Shown: piece by piece, positions 45,636-52,739 of the stretch
How the letters are laid out: every line of letters starts with the position of its first letter
Numbering within the stretch: position 1 is the stretch's first letter
Assembly: GCA_021325655.1 (NCBI GenBank)
Contig: JAJPGT010000020.1
Location: forward strand, 1-64,000
Reading direction: 5' to 3'
Length of the DNA: 64,000 bases
Origin: Pseudomonadota bacterium
Lineage (GTDB): Bacteria; Chloroflexota; UBA6077; JAJPGT01
The notes under the pieces: generated by a model
Database searches by the model: none
Seen by the model: only the letters and a program-made list of their open reading frames with translations
Told to the model about the DNA's origin: nothing
Made by a program: the position numbers and the translations under genes

Positions 45636-47702
45636 TCAGGGGCTCGGTGCGGCGGTCCCGGCGGCCACGCCGAGCTCGCCCTCCAGGATGTAGCGCCGCG
45701 GCGAGGCCAGCAGCTCCCGGCCGGCCAGGTAGCCCTCGTAGATGGCGTGGTCCAGCTTCCGGGGCGCCAAACAGTCCCCGATCCGGTGCAACTCGGGCAC
45801 CCGCCCCTTGAGCGCCAGGTACAGCGCGTCGTTCGCCATCTGGCCGGTGGCAAGGACGATGGTGTCTACGTTGTCCAGTGTCGTCTCGGCGCCGGTGTAC
45901 AGGTTGTACAGCGTCACGCTCCGGCCCTGGATCGCCCTGGCCCACAGGTTGAGCCGATAGGCGAGCCCTTTGCCAAACAGCCGGCGGTACAGGATGCCCT
46001 GGTCGAGTGTGGCGGCGGTGGCGGGGAACAGGGCGGTGAAGCGGGTCACCACCTCCACACGCTTGCCACGGTCGAGCAGCACCTCGGCCGCGCCGGCGGC
46101 GTACCGCCCGCCATCGTCATCCAGCACCAGCACCCGCTCGCCAACGGGGCGGGTCTCCTGGAGCACGTCCCACCCGGTGAGCACGTTGTCCTGATCCACG
46201 CCGGGCAGCCGCGTGACGAGCGGGGCGACGCTGGAGAAGCCGGTCCGGGCCGGGAGGGAGCCGGTGGCGACGATGACGCCGTCGGGGTGCAGGGCGCACA
46301 CCAGCTCGGCGGTCGCAGTGGTGTTGAGCCGCACGTCCACCTCGAGCTTGCGTAGCTGTGTCTCCAGGTCGCGCACGATCCAGCCGAACGCCTCGCGGCC
46401 AGGCGTCTTGACGATCAGGTTGACCTGGCCGCCCAGCCGATCCGTCTGCTCCAGCAGGGTGACCCGGTGGCCGCGCCGGGCCAGCGTCTCCGCCGCCTTC
46501 AGCCCGGCCGGCCCGCCGCCGACCACCACCCAGGAGCGGGGCGACGGCGTGGGGAGCAGCGGGCCGCCGAAACGCTGCTCTCGACCCGCGGCCGGGTTGA
46601 CGGTGCAGGCCATGGGCAGCCCCCGGCCGGTGCGGCTAACACAGCCCTGGTTGCCGCGGATGCAGTGGTAGATCTCATCCTCCCGCCCCTCGCGCACCTT
46701 GTTCGGGAACTCCGGATCGGCGATCTGTGCCCGGGTGATCGCCACCATATCTGCCTGGCCCGCGGTAAGGATCTGCTCAGCCTGAGCGGCATCCTTGATA
46801 CCGCCCACGGCGAACACCGGCAGCCGCGTGACGGCCGCTTTCACCCGGGCGATCAGCTCCAGCAGCCAGCCGTCCGGCGTGTCCGCGGGGGCGATCGCCA
46901 GCGCCAGGCCGTCGTGGTAGCCACCAACGGTGACGTTCACGTAGTCGATCCGGGTCGTCGCTTCCAGCGCGGCGGCGAGCCGGGCGGCGTCCTCGACGGT
47001 GAGCCCGCCCTCGACGCCGTCGGCCAGCGGGAGCCGCACCCCGACTACGAAGTCATCGCCCACGCGCTGGCGCACGGTCTCGATGACTGCTCGTGGAAAG
47101 CGGAGGCGGTTGTCGAACGACCCGCCGTACTCGTCCGTTCGCTGGTTGTAGAGCGGGGAGAGGAACTGGTGCAGCAGGTAGCCGTGGGCGAGGTGGACCT
47201 CCACCCCGTCGAAGCCTCCCTCGCGCGCAAGCGTGGCGGACAACCCCCACCAGGCGGCGACCTCGCGTAGGTCCTCCGGCTCCATCACTTTGGGGCTCTC
47301 GCTGAACAGTGGCGACCGCACCGCGGACGGCCCCAGGAGGTAGCGGAGGTCGTCGGCGGCGTCGCTGGACCCGTTGACGCCCACGTGGTTGAGCTGGGCG
47401 ATGATGAACGCCCCGTGCGTGTGGACTGCCGCGGTCATGCGGCGATCAAACGGGATGGTGCGCCGCAGGTAGCCGCGTGGAAACGCCGGGGCGGCGACGC
47501 TGGAGGTGGGGTGGACGAGCCGGTTGCCGGTGATCAGCAGCGCCGCGCCACCCCGGGCGCGCTCCACGTGGTAGGCCAGGTCCCGCTCCGTGTCCAGCCC
47601 CTCGTGGGCGAAGTGCTTGGTGTGCGCGGTCTGCAGGAAGCGGTTGCGCACAGTCAGGCGACCGATGCGTAGCGGACTGAACAGGTGCGGATACGCGGTC
47701 AT
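45636..47702 (-). CDS. OYE-family FMN/FAD NAD(P)H oxidoreductase (2,4-dienoyl-CoA reductase-like)
   Basis: 688 aa. Residues 1-340 are the TIM-barrel FMN domain of old yellow enzymes (FSPLRIGRLTVRNRFLQTAH, FDGVEVHLAHGYLLHQFLSP, then NQRTDEYGGSFDNR). Next comes the Fe-S region. The C-terminal part is an FAD/NAD(P) module with VVVGGGPAGLKAAETLARRG and GGQVNLI. The [4Fe-4S] motif reads HCIRGNQGCV...AC, so the second of the four usual cysteines (CxxCxxxC...C) is Gly. The ATG at 47702 has GGGGGAAGG; the frame is open to 47951. Substrate is unknown: enoate, dienoyl-CoA or amine-type. Confidence 0.85.
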   Translation of the reverse strand: MTAYPHLFSPLRIGRLTVRNRFLQTAHTKHFAHEGLDTERDLAYHVERARGGAALLITGNRLVHPTSSVAAPAFPRGYLRRTIPFDRRMTAAVHTHGAFIIAQLNHVGVNGSSDAADDLRYLLGPSAVRSPLFSESPKVMEPEDLREVAAWWGLSATLAREGGFDGVEVHLAHGYLLHQFLSPLYNQRTDEYGGSFDNRLRFPRAVIETVRQRVGDDFVVGVRLPLADGVEGGLTVEDAARLAAALEATTRIDYVNVTVGGYHDGLALAIAPADTPDGWLLELIARVKAAVTRLPVFAVGGIKDAAQAEQILTAGQADMVAITRAQIADPEFPNKVREGREDEIYHCIRGNQGCVSRTGRGLPMACTVNPAAGREQRFGGPLLPTPSPRSWVVVGGGPAGLKAAETLARRGHRVTLLEQTDRLGGQVNLIVKTPGREAFGWIVRDLETQLRKLEVDVRLNTTATAELVCALHPDGVIVATGSLPARTGFSSVAPLVTRLPGVDQDNVLTGWDVLQETRPVGERVLVLDDDGGRYAAGAAEVLLDRGKRVEVVTRFTALFPATAATLDQGILYRRLFGKGLAYRLNLWARAIQGRSVTLYNLYTGAETTLDNVDTIVLATGQMANDALYLALKGRVPELHRIGDCLAPRKLDHAIYEGYLAGRELLASPRRYILEGELGVAAGTAAPSP

Positions 47703-47755
47703 GAGCCTTCCCCCTGCTCCAGAATGGCCGGCGCGGCCGGGCGTCAGAGACTGCC

Positions 47756-47784
47756 AGGGTACCGGACCAGGCCGCGGCGGTGCA
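47756..47784 (-). promoter_or_regulatory. Weak candidate promoter for the OYE oxidoreductase
   Basis: TACCCT at 47761-47756 is a plausible -10, the same hexamer as in the divergent promoter on the other strand. Seventeen bases away is TGCACC (47784-47779), a three-of-six -35. Confidence 0.2.
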
Positions 47785-47822
47785 GTCGCACCGGTATCCG
47801 CGGCTGCGGCCGCCGGGCGCGA

Positions 47823-47851
47823 TTGACACCTGCCGGCCCGGGCGCTACCCT
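47823..47851 (+). promoter_or_regulatory. Sigma-A-type promoter for the nucleoside phosphorylase
   Basis: TTGACA at 47823-47828, a 17-base spacer, then TACCCT at 47846-47851. Transcription should start near 47858, leaving a leader of about 40 bases before the ATG at 47899. It is the clearest promoter in the window. Confidence 0.6.
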
Positions 47852-47898
47852 TGCCGCCATCCCGCGGCCGAGCCAGGCTCCGCGCAGGGAGTGTAGAG

Positions 47899-48735
47899 AT
47901 GACCCAGGCGGCAGACGCTCCCACCGACGAGTCCGGGCGCCAGTACCACATCCGGCTGAAGGCGGGCGATCTGCCCGGCTACGTGCTGATCCCGGGCGAT
48001 CCGGGGCGGGTGGACCGCATCGGCCAGGACTGGGAGACGTACGAGGAGCTGGCGTTCTACCGCGAGTACAAGTCGGCGCGCGGGACGTACCAGGGGGTGC
48101 CGGTTGGGGCAGTGTCGACCGGGATCGGGATGGGCAGCGCTGAGATCGGGCTGCAGGAGCTGCGGGTTATCGGGACCCACACGGTCATCAAGGTCGGGAC
48201 GACAGGGGCGCTGGCGCCGAACATCGGCTGCGGCGACCTGATCATCCCGGTCGCAGGCATGCGCCGCGATGGCGTCTCCCCAATGTACGCTCCGCTGGAG
48301 TTCCCCGCCTTCGCCCACCCGGAGGTGTTCCTGGCGCTGATCGAGGCCTGCCAGCGGCTCGGCTACACCTACCACGTGGGGCTCGTGTGTAGCTCAGGCT
48401 CGTTCTATCTTGGGCAGGGGCGGCCCGTGGCCGGGGGATACACCCAGTCGTGGCGGGAGCCGGAGACGCTGATCGCCGACCTCCGGGCGCTGCGCGTGAC
48501 CAACTTCGACATGGAGTCGGCCGGCATCATGGTACTCGGCCATTGCCTGGGGATGCGTGCCGGCAGCGTCGTCTCGGTGATGGCGAATCGCACCACCAAT
48601 GAATGGGGCGACAACGGCGGGGAGCGCCGCGCCTGCCGGGTCGGCTCCGAGGCAGTGAAGATCCTCACCGAGTGGGACGAGCGCAAGCGGCAGGCCGGCG
48701 TCCCGATCGTCTTCCCGTCGCTGTTCTCCGGGTAG
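47899..48735 (+). CDS. Nucleoside phosphorylase (uridine phosphorylase family)
   Basis: 278 aa. GYVLIPGDPGRVDRIGQDWE binds phosphate, VSTGIGMGSAEIGLQEL and KVGTTGALAPNIGCGDLIIP form the nucleoside pocket, and NFDMESAGIMV is the family's ribose-binding Glu region. The enzyme splits a nucleoside with phosphate to give base and ribose-1-phosphate in salvage. The length matches uridine phosphorylases more than AMP nucleosidase or MTA phosphorylase. The ATG at 47899 has AGGGAG upstream. It is monocistronic, divergent from the OYE gene, and ends 20 bases from the convergent P450 gene. Confidence 0.9.
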   Translation: MTQAADAPTDESGRQYHIRLKAGDLPGYVLIPGDPGRVDRIGQDWETYEELAFYREYKSARGTYQGVPVGAVSTGIGMGSAEIGLQELRVIGTHTVIKVGTTGALAPNIGCGDLIIPVAGMRRDGVSPMYAPLEFPAFAHPEVFLALIEACQRLGYTYHVGLVCSSGSFYLGQGRPVAGGYTQSWREPETLIADLRALRVTNFDMESAGIMVLGHCLGMRAGSVVSVMANRTTNEWGDNGGERRACRVGSEAVKILTEWDERKRQAGVPIVFPSLFSG

Positions 48736-48755
48736 GGAGGTCGGGCGGATCGCCG

Positions 48756-49952
48756 CTAGCTCAGCCTTCGGCCCGGGGTGAACCGCACCGGCAGCCGTAC
48801 CCGGCCCTTGACAATCCCGATGCTCTCCGGTTCCTCCACGCCCTCCTCGAGGATCTGGTAGTCGGGTAGGCGGCGGAGCACCTCTTCGAGCATGATCCGC
48901 ATCTCGCTTCGGGCCAGCCCGGCGCCCAGGCAGCGGTGCGCCCCGATGCCGAAGGTCATGTGCCGGTTCGGGAAGCGGTCCAGGATTACCCGGTCGGGCT
49001 GGGGGAAGGCAGCCCCGTCGCGATTCGCCGAGGCCCAGAGCATAAACACCGTCTCCCCGGCCTTGATCGGCTGGCCGCCGACCACGCAGTCGCGGGTGAC
49101 GGTGCGGGCGAAGCCCTGGACCGGCGCCTCGTAGCGCAGCAGCTCGTCGATCGCCGTCGGCAGCAGCTCCGGCCGGCGGATCAGCTCCTGCCGCGCCTCG
49201 GGGTGGCGGTGCAGGTACAGCAGCGCGTTGCTCGTGGAGGCCATGGTGGTGTCCATCCCGCCGAAGATGACCATCATCACCAGCGCCTGGACCTCTTCCG
49301 GCCCGATCTCTCCCTGCGCCTCCGCTCGCAGCAGGTCGGAGATCAGGTCGTCCCGTGGCTGTGCGCGCCGGGCCTGGATCTGCGCCGCGACGCGCTCGCC
49401 CAGCTCTTGAATCCGGAGCAGCGCTTCGCCGTGCAAGGGGTTGTCGGGGTGGGTGTAGCTATTAGTGTGGATCGGCTCGGCGTAGTCGTGCCACTCCTCC
49501 AGCGGCAGGCCGATCAACCGCAGGGTGGTCATCGCCGGCACCGGATTGGTCAGCTCCAGCACCAGGTCGCAGGTCCCCCGCTCGATGAACGTGTCGATCT
49601 GCCGGGTGGTGAAGGCGCGGATCTCTGGCTCGAGCGCCTCGACCGCGCGGGGGCTGAAGTACGGCATGAGCAGCCGCCGGTACAGGCCGAGCGCGGGCGG
49701 ATCGGACTGCAGCGGGATCAGCTTCCCCACATTGGTCGGCGGGACCACCACCTCTCGATTCGACGAGAACGTCTCGTCGTCCCGCGCCACCTCGAAGACA
49801 TCGGCGTAGCGCGACAGGACCCAGAAACCGCCGTAGGCATCGCTGTAGGCGACCGGGCAGCGTGCCCGCAGCTCGGCGTAGACGCTCCACGGATCCCGAG
49901 CGAACTCCCGGGTGTGGTGGTCGAAGTGGTACGACGGGCGCTGCTCCGGCAT
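48756..49952 (-). CDS. Cytochrome P450
   Basis: 398 aa, a soluble bacterial class I type. The heme loop FGIGAHRCLGAGLA places the axial ligand at Cys341, the I-helix has GGMDTT (oxygen activation) and the K-helix ExxR appears as ELLRYEAPVQGFAR upstream of the loop. The ATG at 49952 shares a base with the ferredoxin stop (TGATG), with AGGAGG in front, so redox partner and P450 are made together. No reductase gene is nearby. Substrate not predictable; CYP class close to bacterial terpene/steroid and fatty-acid hydroxylases. Confidence 0.93.
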   Translation of the reverse strand: MPEQRPSYHFDHHTREFARDPWSVYAELRARCPVAYSDAYGGFWVLSRYADVFEVARDDETFSSNREVVVPPTNVGKLIPLQSDPPALGLYRRLLMPYFSPRAVEALEPEIRAFTTRQIDTFIERGTCDLVLELTNPVPAMTTLRLIGLPLEEWHDYAEPIHTNSYTHPDNPLHGEALLRIQELGERVAAQIQARRAQPRDDLISDLLRAEAQGEIGPEEVQALVMMVIFGGMDTTMASTSNALLYLHRHPEARQELIRRPELLPTAIDELLRYEAPVQGFARTVTRDCVVGGQPIKAGETVFMLWASANRDGAAFPQPDRVILDRFPNRHMTFGIGAHRCLGAGLARSEMRIMLEEVLRRLPDYQILEEGVEEPESIGIVKGRVRLPVRFTPGRRLS

Positions 49953-50185
49953 CACTCCTCCTGGCCCGACTGATGCTCGGCGCCGGTGTCCTCCTCCAGG
50001 CGGATCGCCTGCTCCGGACAGCCCTGCTCGGCGTTTCGGGCGCTCTGCGCCAGCTCCGGCGGGATGGCGTCCAGCAGCACGACGGCGCGGCCGTCGTCCT
50101 CGTTGACGTCGAAGACCGCCGGCGCGACGCGCCGGCAGACGGCATGGCCCTGACAGACGGCGAGATCTACCCGAGCCCGCAGCAT
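49952..50185 (-). CDS. [3Fe-4S]-type ferredoxin, P450 redox partner
   Basis: 77 aa. Cys11, Cys17 and Cys56 (CQGHAVC ... GCPEQAI) are the three cluster ligands; His14 is in the position where a fourth ligand would stand, as in P450-linked [3Fe-4S] ferredoxins. The ATG at 50185 follows a very strong site, AAGGAGGAGGG. It is directly upstream of the P450 it should reduce. Confidence 0.92.
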   Translation of the reverse strand: MLRARVDLAVCQGHAVCRRVAPAVFDVNEDDGRAVVLLDAIPPELAQSARNAEQGCPEQAIRLEEDTGAEHQSGQEE

Positions 50186-50279
50186 CGGTTTCCCTCCTCC
50201 TTGCTGGGCGCGTGGCCTCGGCCAGTCCATGCCAGGCACACCACCAGGAGCCGCGAGCCGTGGCCAGGCGTCTGTGTGG

Positions 50280-50306
50280 GTACTACACCTGGCGCACCGC
50301 TGTCAA
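50280..50306 (-). promoter_or_regulatory. Candidate promoter of the ferredoxin-P450 operon
   Basis: On the minus strand TTGACA (50306-50301) is a perfect -35. A spacer of 15 bases leads to TAGTAC (50285-50280), preceded by TG, so a slightly short but TG-supported promoter. The leader to the ferredoxin ATG is about 90 bases. Confidence 0.4.
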
Positions 50307-50376
50307 CAGCCCACGGCACGGATCGGAAGAGACGTCCGGGGCACCACCGGCCACCTCCCAGGGCAGCCGCGGCATC

Positions 50377-51534
50377 TCAGCCGACCAGCAGCCCGATGCT
50401 GGCGGTGTAGCCGTGCAGGAACAAGCGGCCCCCTACGGGCCCGATCTCGCCGTTGCAGAACAGCCCTGCCACCGGCAGGGGGCCGAAGCGGGCCTGCACG
50501 CTGCGGGCGTCGTGGCTCGGCTCCCCGAACAGGCCCACGCCGCGGCCGTTGCAGGCGCACAGCAGCGCCGCGAGCGGGGCGGCGGACCCGAGCTGCTCGG
50601 CCGCGGAGGCGAGCATCGCCTGGAGCTCCTCGTCAGCCGAGGCGCGATCGCGGAGCTGAAACTGCACTGTCTGGCCGACGCTGAGGTGCGCCCCCACGGC
50701 GAGGACGCCCTGCTCGGGGTCCCCGCCCAGGATGTTGCGGACCAGGAAGTCGCCCTGCCGGAACGTCTCCCGGTACTCGTCCATCGCCACGCCGAGGAAC
50801 AGGTTGCCGCGCACCCGCCGCTGCACCTGGGCCGGCAGCTCGCGGACCGTTTCGACCAACACCTCGAAGGCCGGGCGGCCGCCGATCTGCTCCAGGAAGT
50901 GCCCAGTCGCCGCGGTCACGGTCCAGGGGCGCCCAATGGGGGTGCAGCCCTGGGAGACGACCGCGTACAGGCGGACTGGTCCGACGAACCCAACGCCCAC
51001 CGCGCCCTCATCGTACACCTGGCTGTTGAGAAACACGAAGGTCTGCCGCGCGCCGAAGTCGCCGCTGGCCAGCCCACCGACGACTGTGGTGCGCGGGTAA
51101 TCGCGCTGGAGCCGGGCGAGGAGCACGTCGCCGTCGAGGTGGAACGGATCGGCGAAGACGAGCCAGCCGCTGGGCGATTCTTCTGGCTCTCCAAAGCGGG
51201 TGCCTGCCTCCAGCTCCTGCTGAGTGATACGGGCGCTGATCAAGCGCGTCCCGGGCAGGGCGAGACGCAGCAACGACAGCGCTGGCTCTCCTTCCACCTC
51301 GGTACCGGTGCCGATGACGCCCTGGCCGCTGCAGCCGACCAGCACGCTCGCGCCGGTTTCACGGAACGCCGCGGGGACGAGGCGTTCAAGCGACGCACCG
51401 TAGGCAGCGGAGGCGAACAGCAGCGCCAGGTCTGTTGGCGGCGCGCCCGGCTCCCGCGTCTGCGCCAGCGCCCGTTCCAGCGCGCGCTCGGCGTCGTCAT
51501 CTCTTACCACCGCGGAGCGTGCCCAGGCTGCCAT
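50377..51534 (-). CDS. FIST domain sensory protein
   Basis: 385 aa with FIST N and FIST C halves. The N-terminal part has LALLFASAAYGASLERLVPA, SVLVGCSGQGVIGTGTE, and TTVVGGLASGDFGARQTFVF; the C-terminal part has NLFLGVAMDEYRETFRQGDF, FLVRNILGGDPEQGVLAVGA, and VGLFGEPSHDARSVQARFG. FIST proteins are thought to bind small ligands such as amino acids and occur alone or joined to signalling domains; here it stands alone. The ATG at 51534 is preferred over a GTG at 51552. It is divergent from the PAC2 gene. Confidence 0.85.
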   Translation of the reverse strand: MAAWARSAVVRDDDAERALERALAQTREPGAPPTDLALLFASAAYGASLERLVPAAFRETGASVLVGCSGQGVIGTGTEVEGEPALSLLRLALPGTRLISARITQQELEAGTRFGEPEESPSGWLVFADPFHLDGDVLLARLQRDYPRTTVVGGLASGDFGARQTFVFLNSQVYDEGAVGVGFVGPVRLYAVVSQGCTPIGRPWTVTAATGHFLEQIGGRPAFEVLVETVRELPAQVQRRVRGNLFLGVAMDEYRETFRQGDFLVRNILGGDPEQGVLAVGAHLSVGQTVQFQLRDRASADEELQAMLASAAEQLGSAAPLAALLCACNGRGVGLFGEPSHDARSVQARFGPLPVAGLFCNGEIGPVGGRLFLHGYTASIGLLVG

Positions 51535-51702
51535 GTCGCATCCACGCTGCACGGGACCACGATCAAGTCGCGGTCCGCGAGGATTGTAGCCCGAACCGTT
51601 CAGCGGCGGTCAGTCGCCGGCCGCTGGGAAGCGGTTGGACCCGCTGCCTGGAGGACCTCGGTCCATTCTCGCCGTGGAGCCCGGATATGGCAGAATGTCC
51701 CC

Positions 51703-52614
51703 GTGATCAAGGTACACGCCCTCCCTGAATTGCGTTCACCGGTCCTCCTCTGCGCGTTCAACGGGTGGTCCGACGGCTCGTTCGCCAGCAGCGGGGCGCT
51801 CAGCTTCCTGCTGGCCAAGTGGAATACGCAGAAGTTCGCTGAGGTCGACGCGGAGACGATCTATGTTTACACCACGACCCGGCCGACGTCGCTGATCGTC
51901 GGCCCGGGCGAGCGGACACTGCGCTGGCCGGAGCTGGCGTTTCACGCGCTGCATCTGCCGCACGCCGACCGCGACCTGGTGTTGCTGCTCGGTCCGGAGC
52001 CCGACCTGCGCTGGCGCGGCTGCGCCGACACCGTCGCCCAGTTCGCGCAGCGGCTCGGCGCCAGCCTGGTGCTCACGCTCGGCTGCTTTTTGGCCACGGT
52101 GTCGCACCGCGGCCCGGTGCCGCTGGTGGGCCTGAGCAGCGACCCGGAGCTACGGCGGCGTCTGGAGCGCATCGGCGCCGGCCCCACGGATTACCAGGGC
52201 CCGACGGCGTTCACCACCGCGCTGGTCGACGCGGCGGCGCGGGCGGGCCTGCGCGCCGCGGGCATCTGGGCGGCCGCGCCGGCGTACCTGCAGGGTGGGA
52301 GCAACCCCAAGATCGCGGCGGCGCTCCTGCGCGCGGTCGAGGCGCTGCTTGGCGTCGAGCTGGGCGTGGCCGAGCTGGAGACGGCCGGCCGCGACCTGGA
52401 GCAGCGGGTGGATGAGGCGCTGGGCGCCCGGCCCGATCTGCAGCAGTTCGTCAGCAACCTGAGCAGTGGGGGGACGACCAGCCCGACGCCTCAGACGCCT
52501 CAGGAGAACGAGCCGGAGGTGCGCGAGCTGCCGTCGCCCAAGGAGTTCCTCGCCGACATGGAGAACTTTCTGCGCGGGCTTCAGCGCAAGGGGCCCGACG
52601 GCGGTGAGCATTAG
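51703..52614 (+). CDS. PAC2-family protein (proteasome assembly chaperone-like fold)
   Basis: 303 aa. LRSPVLLCAFNGWSDGSFAS, LIVGPGERTLRWPELAFHAL and LGASLVLTLGCFLATVSHRG, together with TDYQGPTAFTTALVDAAARA and IWAAAPAYLQGGSNPKIAAA, are the conserved blocks of bacterial PAC2 proteins. Function in bacteria is unsettled; eukaryotic relatives help assemble proteasomes. The C-terminal 60 residues are a low-complexity linker and a short helix FLADMENFLRGLQR. The start is a GTG at 51703 with no Shine-Dalgarno; CAGAAT sits six bases upstream, so a leaderless mRNA is possible. It is followed by recD2. Confidence 0.85.
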   Translation: MIKVHALPELRSPVLLCAFNGWSDGSFASSGALSFLLAKWNTQKFAEVDAETIYVYTTTRPTSLIVGPGERTLRWPELAFHALHLPHADRDLVLLLGPEPDLRWRGCADTVAQFAQRLGASLVLTLGCFLATVSHRGPVPLVGLSSDPELRRRLERIGAGPTDYQGPTAFTTALVDAAARAGLRAAGIWAAAPAYLQGGSNPKIAAALLRAVEALLGVELGVAELETAGRDLEQRVDEALGARPDLQQFVSNLSSGGTTSPTPQTPQENEPEVRELPSPKEFLADMENFLRGLQRKGPDGGEH

Positions 52615-52739
52615 GGCCTGGAGCAGCCCGCGCACCGGAGTTGTCCCGATGGCGGCGCATCCCGGGTGCTGCCCCCTCCCCGCCCGGCCGAGCGAGCGGT
52701 CCGCCGGGAGCACCCAGTCCAAGTTCAGCGGCGTTCGCC

